The notes: a model not told the origin generated them from the sequence alone. 32,604 bases of DNA from Cupriavidus campinensis (GCF_905397395.1 NZ_CAJPVH010000057.1:1-32604); one strand, 5' to 3'; positions 1 to 9,095 are shown, numbered from the stretch's first letter. Translations and numbers: made by a program.

Positions 1-2
1 CG

Positions 3-1412
3 GCCAAGCCGGCCGCTGACGCCCAGGCACGCGGCGACGGCCGCCGCGAACGCGGCCAGCGTGGCGAAAGTCGCGGCGAAGGCCGTGGCCAGGGCCGTGG
101 CGAGCGTGGTGAACGTGGCGAGCGTGGTGATCGCGAACAGCGTGGTGAACGCGGCGAGCGTGGCGAGCGCCAGGGCCGTGGCCAGCGTGGCGAACGTGCC
201 GAGCGTGGTGAACAACGTGGCGCCGAGCGTGGTGAGCGCGCGGAACGCGGTGATCGTGCCGAACGTGGCGAGCGGACTGAACGTGGCGAACGCACCGAGC
301 GCGGTGAGCGTCCGGCACGCGCCCCGCGCGAAGGCCAGCAGGCCACGCCGGCCATCGCCCGTCAGCCCGAGGGTGGCGAAGCCCGTCAGGAAGGCAATCG
401 CCGTGAGCGCAATCAGGAACGCCGCGAGCGTCAGCGCGAACGGCAGCGTGAGCGTGGCGACACCCGCGAGACCGAGGAAGCCCTGAACGTCGAAAGTGCA
501 CCGCAGACCGCATTCGAGGCTGCGCAAGCCGCCCCGGCCGTGGCCGTGGTGGCAGCCGCCGCCGCGACCGAACTGCCGGAAGGCCTGGAAGCCGTGGCAA
601 CGGAAGGTGCAGAGGGCGAAGAGCGCCGCCGCCGCAACCGTCGTGGCCGTAACCGCTATCGCCGCGAGCGCGAAGATGGTGTGCAAGGCGCCGATGGCGA
701 AAACGGCGACGCCAACGACACGTCCAACCTGGCCGAAGTGGCCGCAGGCGTGACCGAGACGGAATTCGCACCGGTGGCCGCCCAGGCTGCACCGCAAGTC
801 GTGGCCCAGCCGGAACCGGTTGCCGTGGCCCAGGTGGCTGAGGTGCCCCGCGTGGCCCAGGTGGCGGAAGTCGCCGAGGTCACGGAAGCCGTGGAAATCC
901 GCGAAACACGTGAAACGGTGGAAACCGTGGCCCGCGTGGAACCTGCCGCCTACGCCCAGCCGAGCCAGCCGGCCCAGCCCGTGAGCCCGGCCCCGGTGGC
1001 CGAACCGGTGTTCGCACCGGTCAGCGCCCCCGAAGCCGCGCCGGTTGTGACGCCCGCGCCGGTCTACACCGCTCCGGTGGTGGAAGCCCCGGCACCGGCA
1101 CCCGTCGAAGCCGCCCCGGTCGTTGCCGAGCCGGTCATCGTGACGCCTGCCGTCGCGCCGACCCCGGTGGCAGCGCCGGCCGCCGCTCCGCTGCGTGCCG
1201 ATGCACTCGAGCCGATGCTGGCTTCGGCCGGCCTCCAGTGGGTGGAGACGGACAATGCCAAGCTGCAAGCCGCCCAGACCGCCGCCGCCAACGTGGCACC
1301 GGCCCCGCGCGTGCAGCGCGAGCGCAAGCCGCTGCCCCCGCTGCCGGAAGGTCCGATGGTCCTGGTCGAGACCGGCGGTCAGCGCGACCAACAGCAGCAG
1401 CAACAGCAGTAA
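3..1412 (+). CDS. rne: Ribonuclease E, C-terminal part (5' end outside window)
   Basis: The reading frame is open from the window edge to a TAA at 1410-1412 and encodes only the disordered C-terminal scaffold half of RNase E, the endonuclease that organises the RNA degradosome. The catalytic S1/DNase-like half must lie upstream. What is visible is an arginine-rich block of tandem RGER/RGE/RGD units (about 54-320), then a second R/Q/E-rich block (about 385-470), then a short basic patch of RRRRNRRGRNRYRRER type near 625-675. These resemble the RNA-binding arginine-rich regions of proteobacterial RNase E. A long Ala/Pro/Val linker and a terminal poly-Gln run encoded by CAG/CAA codons follow. 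An intrinsic terminator follows the stop. No catalytic residue can be checked here, so the call rests on composition, domain style and the moaA neighbour. Confidence 0.88.
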   Translation, partial: AKPAADAQARGDGRRERGQRGESRGEGRGQGRGERGERGERGDREQRGERGERGERQGRGQRGERAERGEQRGAERGERAERGDRAERGERTERGERTERGERPARAPREGQQATPAIARQPEGGEARQEGNRRERNQERRERQRERQRERGDTRETEEALNVESAPQTAFEAAQAAPAVAVVAAAAATELPEGLEAVATEGAEGEERRRRNRRGRNRYRREREDGVQGADGENGDANDTSNLAEVAAGVTETEFAPVAAQAAPQVVAQPEPVAVAQVAEVPRVAQVAEVAEVTEAVEIRETRETVETVARVEPAAYAQPSQPAQPVSPAPVAEPVFAPVSAPEAAPVVTPAPVYTAPVVEAPAPAPVEAAPVVAEPVIVTPAVAPTPVAAPAAAPLRADALEPMLASAGLQWVETDNAKLQAAQTAAANVAPAPRVQRERKPLPPLPEGPMVLVETGGQRDQQQQQQQ

Positions 1413-1449
1413 GGTCGGCCAGCGCTAGCTGGCAACCAACACGGAAAAA

Positions 1450-1475
1450 GGGACGGCTTCGGCCGTCCCTTTTTT
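1450..1475 (+). terminator. Intrinsic terminator after rne
   Basis: An 8-bp perfect GC-rich stem, GGGACGGC (1450-1457) and GCCGTCCC (1462-1469), closes a stable TTCG tetraloop. Six T follow. It lies 37 bases after the rne stop and ends the rne transcript before moaA. Confidence 0.93.
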
Positions 1476-1654
1476 CATGGGGCACCGCACATGATGCATG
1501 CATCACATTACTGTACTGCCGCCGCCAATACCCCACTGTGCCCCTGCGAAGCGCACGGTCGCCGCCGGCGCGTCAGCCACCTCGGCTAGAATGCAGGCAG
1601 AACCGCCCCGGATGCACACATCGCGCCGGGCAGCGGCGTCGCCACCCCCAGGCC

Positions 1655-2779
1655 ATGACCGACACCGTCATTCCCATCCTCGACCTGCGCGACCATCGTT
1701 ATCGCTCGATGGTGCCAAGCATTCCGTCCCACCTCGACACACCCACTGGCCTCGTGGCGGACACCCGCGGCCGGCCGCTGCACGACCTGCGCATCTCGGT
1801 GACGGACCGCTGCAACTTCCGCTGCGTGTACTGCATGCCCAAGGAGGTGTTCGACAAGGACTACACCTTCCTGCCGCACGCCGAGCTGCTGAGCTTCGAG
1901 GAGATCGAACGCGCTGCGCGCGTGTTCGTGTCGCAGGGTGTGGAGAAGATCCGGCTGACCGGCGGCGAGCCGCTGCTGCGCAAGAACATCGAAAAACTCG
2001 TTGAAATGCTGGCGCGCATCGAGACCGTCTCGGGCAAGCCGCTGGACCTGACGCTGACCACCAATGCGTCGCTGCTGGGGCGCAAGGCGCAGTCGCTGCG
2101 CAATGCCGGCCTGTCGCGCGTGAGCGTGAGCCTGGACGCCATCGACGACGCCACGTTCCGCAAGATGAACGACGTTGACTTCGCAGTGCGCGACGTTCTG
2201 GACGGCATCGAGACCGCCCAGGCCGTCGGCCTGGCGCCGATCAAGGTCAACATGGTGGTCAAACACGGCACCAACGACGCCGAAATCGTGCCCATGGCCC
2301 GCCATTTCCGTGGCAGCGGCATCATCGTCCGCTACATCGAATTCATGGATGTTGGCGCCAGCAACCACTGGCAAATGGACGAAGTGCTACCTTCCGCCGA
2401 CGTGGTGCGGCGGATTGACGAAGTGTTTCCGCTCGAGGTGATTCCTGCCAACTACTCGGGCGAGACGGCCGAGCGCTGGCGGTATCGCGATGGCGCCGGC
2501 GAAATCGGCGTGATTTCGAGCGTGACCCACGCGTTCTGTGGCGATTGCAGCCGCATCCGCCTGTCTACCGAGGGCCGTCTGTACCTGTGCCTGTTCGCCA
2601 CCGAGGGCTACGACCTGCGCGCGCTGCTGCGCGGCGGCCACAGCGACCTGGAGATCGCCAATGCCATCGCCCAGGTCTGGCAGGGCCGCACCGACAACTA
2701 TTCCGAGCAGCGAGGCGATCCGGCCGTACGCCTGGCGCGCGCCGAACGCAAGATCGAGATGTCCTACATTGGCGGCTGA
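1655..2779 (+). CDS. moaA: GTP 3',8-cyclase MoaA
   Basis: This 374-residue radical SAM enzyme converts GTP to 3',8-cyclo-GTP, the first step of molybdenum cofactor synthesis. The N-terminal SAM cluster motif CX3CX2C is present (C53, C57, C60), followed by GGEP (103-106), which contacts SAM. The second, substrate-binding [4Fe-4S] site is formed by CX2C-X13-C (C295, C298, C312). The protein ends in the family's Gly-Gly tail, needed for the radical reaction. The ATG at 1655 is preferred because the upstream part of the frame is low-complexity and overlaps the rne terminator. About 45 residues precede the core, as is usual in this group. A TAGAAT at 1587-1592 could be a -10 box, but no good -35 is seen. 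mobA follows after 48 bases and moeA after that, so a Moco operon is likely. Confidence 0.97.
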   Translation: MTDTVIPILDLRDHRYRSMVPSIPSHLDTPTGLVADTRGRPLHDLRISVTDRCNFRCVYCMPKEVFDKDYTFLPHAELLSFEEIERAARVFVSQGVEKIRLTGGEPLLRKNIEKLVEMLARIETVSGKPLDLTLTTNASLLGRKAQSLRNAGLSRVSVSLDAIDDATFRKMNDVDFAVRDVLDGIETAQAVGLAPIKVNMVVKHGTNDAEIVPMARHFRGSGIIVRYIEFMDVGASNHWQMDEVLPSADVVRRIDEVFPLEVIPANYSGETAERWRYRDGAGEIGVISSVTHAFCGDCSRIRLSTEGRLYLCLFATEGYDLRALLRGGHSDLEIANAIAQVWQGRTDNYSEQRGDPAVRLARAERKIEMSYIGG

Positions 2780-2827
2780 CCCGGGCCATCCCGGCCATCG
2801 GCGCCGCCTCACAACTTTCCGAAAGTC

Positions 2828-3427
2828 ATGATCGCACGCGAAGACATCACCGGCCTGATCCTGGCCGGCGGCCGGGGCAGCCGCATGGGTGGCACCGACA
2901 AGGGCCTGCAACCGCTGCGCGGCGTGCCAATGGCGATGCACACGCTGATGCGCCTGACGCCGCAGACTGGCGCGATGCTGATCAACGCCAATCGCAACCT
3001 AGCCGCCTATGAGTCGTTCGGCGTGCCCGTGGTCACCGATTCCGTGCCCGACTTCGCCGGGCCGCTGGCCGGCATGATGGCCGGGCTCGAGCAGTGCAGC
3101 ACCGGCTGGCTCGTCACGGCGCCGTGCGACACCCCGTTCCTGCCCACCGACCTCGTCGAACGGCTGGCGCAGGCGATCGAGGCCGAAGGCGCCGAGATGG
3201 CAATTCCGGTTACGGTGGACGCCGACGGGCATCGGCAAACCCAGCCGGTGTTCTGCCTGATGCCGGTCACGGCGCTCGACAGCCTGATCACCTACATCAG
3301 TGGCGGCGGGCGCAAGATCGAGACCTGGGCGGCCAGCCACCGGTTGGCAGAGGTGCCCTTCCCCGACGCCGACGCGTTCGCCAACATCAATACGCTGGAC
3401 GAACTACGCACACACGAGGCCCGCTGA
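2828..3427 (+). CDS. mobA: Molybdenum cofactor guanylyltransferase MobA
   Basis: This 199-residue cytosolic nucleotidyltransferase attaches GMP to Mo-molybdopterin to form the bis-MGD cofactor used by DMSO-reductase-family enzymes such as nitrate reductase and formate dehydrogenase. The GTP-binding signature LAGGRGSRMGGTDKG spans residues 12-26. The metal-binding Asp lies in PCDTPF (D101), and FANINTLDEL close to the C-terminus is also typical. Length matches the family (about 190-200). It sits between moaA and moeA with a 48-base gap upstream, which supports one transcript. Presence of MobA implies that the organism makes at least one bis-MGD molybdoenzyme. Confidence 0.96.
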   Translation: MIAREDITGLILAGGRGSRMGGTDKGLQPLRGVPMAMHTLMRLTPQTGAMLINANRNLAAYESFGVPVVTDSVPDFAGPLAGMMAGLEQCSTGWLVTAPCDTPFLPTDLVERLAQAIEAEGAEMAIPVTVDADGHRQTQPVFCLMPVTALDSLITYISGGGRKIETWAASHRLAEVPFPDADAFANINTLDELRTHEAR

Positions 3428-3529
3428 GCGCACCACGCGGGTTAGACTCGGGCATCCGTCCTGCCCGCGGTTCCATCCGCGTTTCCGCCCTTTTTCGCCG
3501 TTTTCGCTTCTTTTCGCCGCAGACTGCTC

Positions 3530-4813
3530 ATGCCATCCCTGCAATCCGTCATTTCCTGCCTCTCCGGCTACGACCCGACCGCCCTGCCCGTGGCCCAGGC
3601 CAACGCGATCATCGGCGAGGTGGTCGAGCCGGTGCGTGGCACCGAGCAACTGGCACTTCGCACCGCGCTTGACCGGGTACTGGCCGAGGACGTGATCTCG
3701 CCCATCGACGTGCCCGCCCACGACAATTCCGCGATGGACGGTTACGCCTTCCAGAGCGCGGCGCTGGCAGCCGGCGGCGACGTGGTCCTGGAAGTCATCG
3801 GCACGGCCTACGCCGGCAATGCGTGCGACGCGGCGCCCACGGCGGGCCAGGCGGTGCGCATCATGACCGGCGCAATCATGCCCGGCGGCTGCGACACCGT
3901 GGTGCCGCAGGAATTCGTGGACGTGCAGGCAGGCGGCAACCAGATCCGTTTTGCGGCCGATGCCGTGCGCCCCGGCGACAACCGCCGGCTGCGTGGCGAA
4001 GATCTGGCCCGCGGTCAGGCGGCACTCGCCGCCGGCCGCATTCTCCAACCGGCGGACCTTGGCCTGCTGGCCTCGCTCGGCGTGGCCGAAATCAAGGTGC
4101 GGCGCCGACTGCGCGTGGCCTTCTTCTCCACCGGCGATGAACTGCGCTCGATTGGCGAGCCGCTCGACCCCGGCTGCGTCTACGACTCCAACCGCTACAC
4201 GCTGCACGGCATGCTGCGGCGGCTCAATGTCGAGTTGATCGACATGGGTGTGGTCCGCGACGACCCCGCCGCGCTGGAGGCCGCGTTCCGCAGCGCCTGC
4301 GAAAACGCCGATGCGGTGATCACCTCCGGCGGCGTGTCCGTGGGCGAAGCCGACTACACCAAGCAAATCATGGCGCGGCTGGGCGATGTCACATTCTGGA
4401 AGATCGCCATGCGCCCGGGCCGCCCCATGGCATTCGGACGCATTGCGTCGAACGGCCGGGAGGCCCTGCTTTTCGGCCTGCCCGGCAACCCCGTGGCCGT
4501 GATGGTCACCTTCTACCACTTCGTGCGCGGCGCGCTGCACCGGCAGATGGGTGCCAACGTGCCGCCGTTGCCCTTGATGCGCGTGCGCAGCGCGGCCGCC
4601 ATCCGCAAGAAGCCCGGCCGCACGGAATACCAGCGCGGCATTCTGGCGCCGGCGGCCGATGGCGGCTGGGAAGTCCGGATCACCGGCCAGCAAGGCTCTG
4701 GCGTACTGCGGTCGATGAGCGAGGCGAACTGCTTCATCGTGCTGGGCCACGAGCAAGAGGCCGTTGCCGCCGGCGATCTGGTCGAGGTGATGCTGTTCGA
4801 CGGGCTGATGTAA
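3530..4813 (+). CDS. moeA: Molybdopterin molybdenumtransferase MoeA
   Basis: This 427-residue enzyme inserts molybdate into adenylated molybdopterin, the last step that makes active Moco. Family motifs appear in order: DVPAHDNSAMDGYAF (60-74), RIMTGAIMPGGCDTVV (110-125), FFSTGDEL (198-205), YDSNRYTL (218-225), TSGGVSVGEADYTK (265-278), MRPGRPMAFG (294-303) and GLPGNPVAV (316-324). Length is normal for MoeA. It follows mobA after 102 bases; this gap carries a pyrimidine-rich stretch with repeated TTTTCGCC-like units at about 3482-3521 and no clear promoter. It is probably the last gene of the moaA-mobA-moeA operon, as the next gene (5024) is unrelated and lies 210 bases away. Confidence 0.97.
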   Translation: MPSLQSVISCLSGYDPTALPVAQANAIIGEVVEPVRGTEQLALRTALDRVLAEDVISPIDVPAHDNSAMDGYAFQSAALAAGGDVVLEVIGTAYAGNACDAAPTAGQAVRIMTGAIMPGGCDTVVPQEFVDVQAGGNQIRFAADAVRPGDNRRLRGEDLARGQAALAAGRILQPADLGLLASLGVAEIKVRRRLRVAFFSTGDELRSIGEPLDPGCVYDSNRYTLHGMLRRLNVELIDMGVVRDDPAALEAAFRSACENADAVITSGGVSVGEADYTKQIMARLGDVTFWKIAMRPGRPMAFGRIASNGREALLFGLPGNPVAVMVTFYHFVRGALHRQMGANVPPLPLMRVRSAAAIRKKPGRTEYQRGILAPAADGGWEVRITGQQGSGVLRSMSEANCFIVLGHEQEAVAAGDLVEVMLFDGLM

Positions 4814-5023
4814 TTTGTTGCAGTCCGCCATGCGGAACGCCCGAGGCATAGGTGCGCCGCATTGATGAGCCGAATCAATGATCAAATCGGCAGTCATCGT
4901 ATGACAGCACACGTTGCGCTGTCGTTTTTTGTACGCCCCGCGAGTGACGGACTATGCGTCGCAAGCCCCAGTCGCTACACTTGCAGCACGAAAAATCACC
5001 CCCCCAATATCTTGTCTGTCGTC

Positions 5024-5305
5024 ATGAATCAGGAGATCGCGTACCTCCACCCCGTCAAGACCGCGCGCGCACTGGTGCTGGTCTATCTGTGCTTCTCGGT
5101 GCCAATCGTGGCGATGGGCCTGTTCGTGGCCTTTATCCGCTATGGCGACCTGCCGGGGATTACGGTTTTCACCGCGCTGATCCTGAACGCACTGATTGGC
5201 TTCGGCCTGTTGTGGCTCGGCTGCAAGGCCTACAACTGGGTAGCCGCCCGCTTCGGCGGCATCGAAGTGCACGTGCGCGAACTCACGCCCGAAGATCACC
5301 AGTAA
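5024..5305 (+). CDS. Small two-helix membrane protein of unknown function
   Basis: I do not recognise the family. From the ATG at 5024 it would be 93 residues (MNQEIAYLHPVK...). There are two strongly hydrophobic segments, about residues 15-35 and 43-65, joined by a short loop with Arg/Tyr/Gly/Asp, and a charged C-terminal tail ending HVRELTPEDHQ. Both termini are therefore probably on the same side of the inner membrane. In-frame ATGs at 4862 and 4904 would add a tail that does not look like natural protein, so 5024 is preferred, although no convincing ribosome binding site precedes it. Its 3' end overlaps the 3' end of rmuC on the other strand by 23 bases. Codon use is like that of its neighbours, which supports a real gene. 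Confidence 0.65.
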   Translation: MNQEIAYLHPVKTARALVLVYLCFSVPIVAMGLFVAFIRYGDLPGITVFTALILNALIGFGLLWLGCKAYNWVAARFGGIEVHVRELTPEDHQ

Positions 5306-6632
5306 CGTCACCATTGGCGGCTTGGGCCGCGCTGGCGTCGTCCTGTGGCGGAGGCGGTTGCACCGCCTCCGGCGAACCCACCGTTGCGGCGGTTCCCAAT
5401 AGCTGCTCGGCGAGTTCCCCGGGCAGCGCTTCCACCGTGCGAAGCTTCCGCTCCATCTGGCGGGTTCGCACCTCGGCCTGTTCGATATTGCGCGCGGCAC
5501 GCACCAGCGTATCGCGCGTCTTGGCCAGCACCTCGCCAAACTTGCCGAATTCGGTCTTGACGGCGCCCAGCACCTCCCACACCTCGCTGGAGCGCTTCTC
5601 CAGCGCCAGCGTCCGGAATCCCATCTGCAGGCTGTTGAGCAACGCGGTCAGCGTGGTCGGCCCGGCCACGGTCACGCGGAAATCCCGCTGCAGCAGGTCC
5701 GTCAGGCCCGGGCGGCGCAGCACCTCGGCGTAAAGCCCCTCGGTTGGCAGGAACAGGATTGCAAAGTCGGTGGTAGCCGGCGGCGCCAGGTATTTCTCGG
5801 CGATCGACTGCGCCTCCCGGCGCAACGCCACCTCAAGCTCACGCCCCGCCACGGCCACGCCGTCCACGTCGCCATGCTCCTGGGCATCGACTAGGCGTTC
5901 GTACTGCTCCTTCGGAAACTTCGCATCGATCGGCAGCCATACCGGGCCGCTGGACGGGTCGCGGCCCGGCAGCCGGATCGCGAATTCGACCCGCGCCCCC
6001 GAATTGCGCACGGTCTCAACATTCTTGCCGTACTGGTCCGCCGTGAGGATCTGTTCCAGCAGCATTTCCAGCTGCACTTCGCCCCACGTGCCGCGCGACT
6101 TGACATTGGTCAGCACCCGCTTGAGATCGCCCACGCCCTGTGCCAGCATCTGCATCTCGCCCAGGCCGCGATGCACCTGCTCCAGCCGGTCCGACACCAG
6201 CTTGAACGACTCGCCCAGCCGCTGCTCGAGCGTCGCATGGAGCTTCTCGTCCACGGTGCGTCGCATTTCCTCCAGTTTCGCGGCGTTGTTCGCCTCGATG
6301 TCGCGCAGCTTCTGCTCGAGCGTCGCCCGCACCTCGGCCAGCCGGCGGTCGTTGGACTCGGACATCTGCGCGATCTGCTGATTCTGCACCGTGGCGATGC
6401 TGGTCAGGTGCGCCGACAAGGTCTGCTGGAAGCGCAGCATCTGCCGGCCGGACTCATCGCGGCCATCGCGGGCGGCCGCACTCACTTCGCCACGCAACAC
6501 GCGCTCCAGCCGATCAAGACCATCAAGCAGTTCCGCGGATGCCGCCCCGGCGCGCGAGCGCCACAGCAGCACCGCCAGCAGGATCACCGCCACGATGGCG
6601 GTGGCGAGCGTCAGGACGGAAATCAATGTCAT
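5283..6632 (-). CDS. rmuC: RmuC-family DNA recombination protein
   Basis: The product has 449 residues from the ATG at 6632; an in-frame TTG one codon upstream is possible. An N-terminal membrane anchor (about residues 3-24, LISVLTLATAIVAVILLAVLLW) is followed by a long coiled coil (about 80-170) rich in Glu, Arg and Leu. The RmuC nuclease-like domain then covers about 170-400; SRGTWGEVQLEMLLEQILT and LPIDAKFPKEQYERL are typical of it. E. coli RmuC limits inversions at short inverted repeats; the biochemical activity is inferred from the fold. It starts 19 bases after the stop of the GhrB-like gene and is the last gene of an nhaD-reductase-rmuC run. Confidence 0.93.
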   Translation of the reverse strand: MTLISVLTLATAIVAVILLAVLLWRSRAGAASAELLDGLDRLERVLRGEVSAAARDGRDESGRQMLRFQQTLSAHLTSIATVQNQQIAQMSESNDRRLAEVRATLEQKLRDIEANNAAKLEEMRRTVDEKLHATLEQRLGESFKLVSDRLEQVHRGLGEMQMLAQGVGDLKRVLTNVKSRGTWGEVQLEMLLEQILTADQYGKNVETVRNSGARVEFAIRLPGRDPSSGPVWLPIDAKFPKEQYERLVDAQEHGDVDGVAVAGRELEVALRREAQSIAEKYLAPPATTDFAILFLPTEGLYAEVLRRPGLTDLLQRDFRVTVAGPTTLTALLNSLQMGFRTLALEKRSSEVWEVLGAVKTEFGKFGEVLAKTRDTLVRAARNIEQAEVRTRQMERKLRTVEALPGELAEQLLGTAATVGSPEAVQPPPPQDDASAAQAANGDVTGDLRA

Positions 6633-6651
6633 CAATTCAGGAACATCCGAT

Positions 6652-7647
6652 TCAGCGGCGGCGCGCCATGACCTCAGGGTTGATCACCGAAGGCGGATGG
6701 CCCGCCTTGGGGCCGGCGTCGAGTGCCGCAATCAGGTTGTCAGCGGCCAGATTGGCCATCGCGCGACGCGTCTTCTCCGAGGCGCTCGCGATATGCGGCG
6801 TCAACACCACGTTTGGTACCGTCAGCAGATCAGGGTGGACGCTCGGCTCACCTTCGAACACATCCAGACCGGCGGCGAAGATCTGGCCATTGCGCAGCGC
6901 GGCGGCCAGCGCGGCGTCATCGACGATGCCGCCGCGCGCCAGGTTGATCAGGGTGGCGGTCGGCTTCATCGCCGCCAGCTCCGCTGCGCCAATCGCGTGA
7001 TGGCTCTCGGGGCTGTACGGCAGCACCAGCAAGAGGTGATCCGTCTGCGCGAGGAGTTCCGCCTTGCTGACATAGCGCGCATTGAGCGCGCGCTCGGTCT
7101 CGGCGGGCAACTGGCTGCGGTTGTGGTACAGCACGTTCATGCCGAAGCCAGCTGCGCGACGGGCCAGCGCCTGTCCGATGCGGCCCATGCCGAGGATGCC
7201 GAGCGTACTGCCGTAGACGTCCATGCCCACGAGCATGTCATAGCTCCAGCGCTTCCACTTGCCGGCGCGCAGGTAGTGCTCGGACTCCGTCACGCGGCGG
7301 GCGGTGGCCATCAGCAGTGCCCAGCCGAAGTCGGCCGTGGTCTCCGTCAGCACGTCGGGCGTGTTGGTCGCCACCACGCCGGCGGCGGTCAGGGCCGGTA
7401 CGTCGAGATTGTTGTAGCCGACCGCCATGTTGCAGACGGCGCGCAGCTGCGGTAGCGCTGCGACGACCGCGCCGTCGATCTTGTCCGCGGCATTGGCCAG
7501 CACGCCGGCCTTGCCCGCGAGGCGGGCCTTCAGCGCGGCGGCGTCCAGCACCAGGTCTTCCTGGTTGCTGTCGACATCGAAATATTGCGAAAGACGATCG
7601 ACGACGTCGGCATAGATCGCGCGGGTAACGAGGACGGAGGGCTTCAT
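6652..7647 (-). CDS. GhrB-like D-2-hydroxyacid dehydrogenase (glyoxylate/hydroxypyruvate reductase)
   Basis: This 331-residue cytosolic oxidoreductase belongs to the D-isomer 2-hydroxyacid dehydrogenase family. The Rossmann motif GMGRIG is at 153-158. HNRS at 175-178 places an Arg after the second beta strand, which in glyoxylate/hydroxypyruvate reductases favours NADPH. The catalytic set is visible: Arg238 in LARGG, Glu267 in EGEP and His285 in TPHIAS. The ATG at 7647 is chosen because the upstream frame extension overlaps nhaD and lacks family similarity. Its start lies only 5 bases after the nhaD stop, so the two are likely translated from one transcript. Substrate could be glyoxylate, hydroxypyruvate or 2-ketogluconate; sequence alone does not decide. 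Confidence 0.92.
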   Translation of the reverse strand: MKPSVLVTRAIYADVVDRLSQYFDVDSNQEDLVLDAAALKARLAGKAGVLANAADKIDGAVVAALPQLRAVCNMAVGYNNLDVPALTAAGVVATNTPDVLTETTADFGWALLMATARRVTESEHYLRAGKWKRWSYDMLVGMDVYGSTLGILGMGRIGQALARRAAGFGMNVLYHNRSQLPAETERALNARYVSKAELLAQTDHLLLVLPYSPESHHAIGAAELAAMKPTATLINLARGGIVDDAALAAALRNGQIFAAGLDVFEGEPSVHPDLLTVPNVVLTPHIASASEKTRRAMANLAADNLIAALDAGPKAGHPPSVINPEVMARRR

Positions 7648-7652
7648 GGCAG

Positions 7653-9095
7653 TCACACGTGGAAAAAGAGGAACGTCATCACCAGGAACAGCGGCAGCAG
7701 CACGGTACCGGACCACGCCATGTAGCCGAAGAAACTCGGCATGCGTACGCCGCGGCTTTCGGCAATGGCCTTCACCATCAGGTTGGGGGCATTGCCGATA
7801 TAGGTATTGGCGCCCATGAACACCGCGCCGGCCGAGATGGCGGCGAGCGTCGAGGCATCGCGCGTCATCAGGGTGGCCGGGTCGCCGCCGGCGGTGTTGA
7901 AGAACACCAGGTAGGTCGGTGCGTTGTCCAGGAACGAGGACAGGATACCGGTCGCCCAGAAGTACATGCCGTCGATAGGCTTGCCAGAGGAATCGCTGAC
8001 CGCGTGGATCACTGCAGCGAACGCGCCGTCGGTGCCGGCCTTGAGCATCGCGATGACCGGGATGATCGTCAGGAAGATGCCCGCGAACAGCTTGCCGACT
8101 TCGAGGATCGGCTCCCAGTTGAACTCGTTGCCGCTGCGCGCGCTATGCGGCGTGGCGATCAGCGACACGATGGTAATCACCACCAGCAGCACGTCACGGA
8201 CCAGCGCCGGCAGCGTGACCTCGGTGCCCATCACGTCGAACGCGATACCCGGCTTCCACAGCCCGCTCATCAGCACCAGCGCCAGCACGCCCAGCAGCAG
8301 CAGGAAGTTGATCTTGCCGTCGATTTGAAGGCGCTTGGAGTCCGGCGTCGGGTCCTGCGCCAGCGGCAGCTCTTCTTCCTTGTTCAGGAAGTAGTGGCGG
8401 TCCACCACATAGAACAGCGCCAGCAGCGCCACGCACAGGAACGCCGTCTCGGGGAAGATGTTGCGTAGCGTCCACGTGAACTCCACGCCCTTCAGGAAGC
8501 CCAGGAACAGCGGCGGATCGCCGAGCGGCGTCAGCGAGCCGCCCGCGTTGGCCACCAGGAAGATGAAGAACACCACCACGTGTGCCACATGGCGGCGGTT
8601 GTCGTTGGCGCGCAGCAGCGGCCGGATCAGCAGCATCGCCGCGCCGGTGGTGCCCATCAGGCTGGCCAGCACGGTCCCGAGCGCGAGGATGCCGGTGTTC
8701 AGCCTGGGCGTGCCGTGCAGGTTGCCACGCAGGCAGATACCGCCGGCCACCACGTAGAGCGACCCCAGCAGCATGATGAACGGGATGTATTCGCCCAGCA
8801 GCGCGTGCACCGTGTTGGCCACGGCGGCGTGGACACCGAACTGCATCGCGAACGGCACCAGGAACAGCGCGCCCCAGGCCGCAGCCACCTTGCCATAGTG
8901 GTGGTGCCAGAAGTGCGGGGCCAGTAGAGGGAACAGCGCGATGGACAGCAGGACACCGGCAAACGGCACGCCCCAGAGCGGCGACAGCGTGGCGCCATCG
9001 ATCTCGGCGGCACCGGCCAGGGACGGAAACAGGGCAATGACCGCAAGCATCGCGGTAGACCACGGTGCCATGGCACGTCGTGCGCGTCGCATCAT
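7653..9095 (-). CDS. nhaD: NhaD-type Na+/H+ antiporter
   Basis: This 480-residue polytopic inner-membrane protein of the ArsB/NhaD (ion transporter) superfamily probably exchanges Na+ or Li+ for H+. After a cleavable-looking leader (MLAVIALFPSLAGAA, about 16-30) there are roughly a dozen hydrophobic segments. Family hallmarks include an NAGGSLTPLGDPPLFLGF stretch in the first half and SSFLDNAPTYLVFFN plus FMGANTYIGNAPNLMVKAIAE in the second. These paired Asn/Asp-rich re-entrant motifs are typical of NhaD. Two ATGs are adjacent (9095 and 9092); a GAGGAG lies about 11 bases upstream. It is the first gene of the run leading to the reductase and rmuC. Confidence 0.9.
   Translation of the reverse strand: MMRRARRAMAPWSTAMLAVIALFPSLAGAAEIDGATLSPLWGVPFAGVLLSIALFPLLAPHFWHHHYGKVAAAWGALFLVPFAMQFGVHAAVANTVHALLGEYIPFIMLLGSLYVVAGGICLRGNLHGTPRLNTGILALGTVLASLMGTTGAAMLLIRPLLRANDNRRHVAHVVVFFIFLVANAGGSLTPLGDPPLFLGFLKGVEFTWTLRNIFPETAFLCVALLALFYVVDRHYFLNKEEELPLAQDPTPDSKRLQIDGKINFLLLLGVLALVLMSGLWKPGIAFDVMGTEVTLPALVRDVLLVVITIVSLIATPHSARSGNEFNWEPILEVGKLFAGIFLTIIPVIAMLKAGTDGAFAAVIHAVSDSSGKPIDGMYFWATGILSSFLDNAPTYLVFFNTAGGDPATLMTRDASTLAAISAGAVFMGANTYIGNAPNLMVKAIAESRGVRMPSFFGYMAWSGTVLLPLFLVMTFLFFHV

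Noticed and set aside
61..486. Ala/Val/Ser-rich 141-residue frame on +
   Set aside because: It is an out-of-frame reading of the rne RGER repeats; the repeats keep all frames open.
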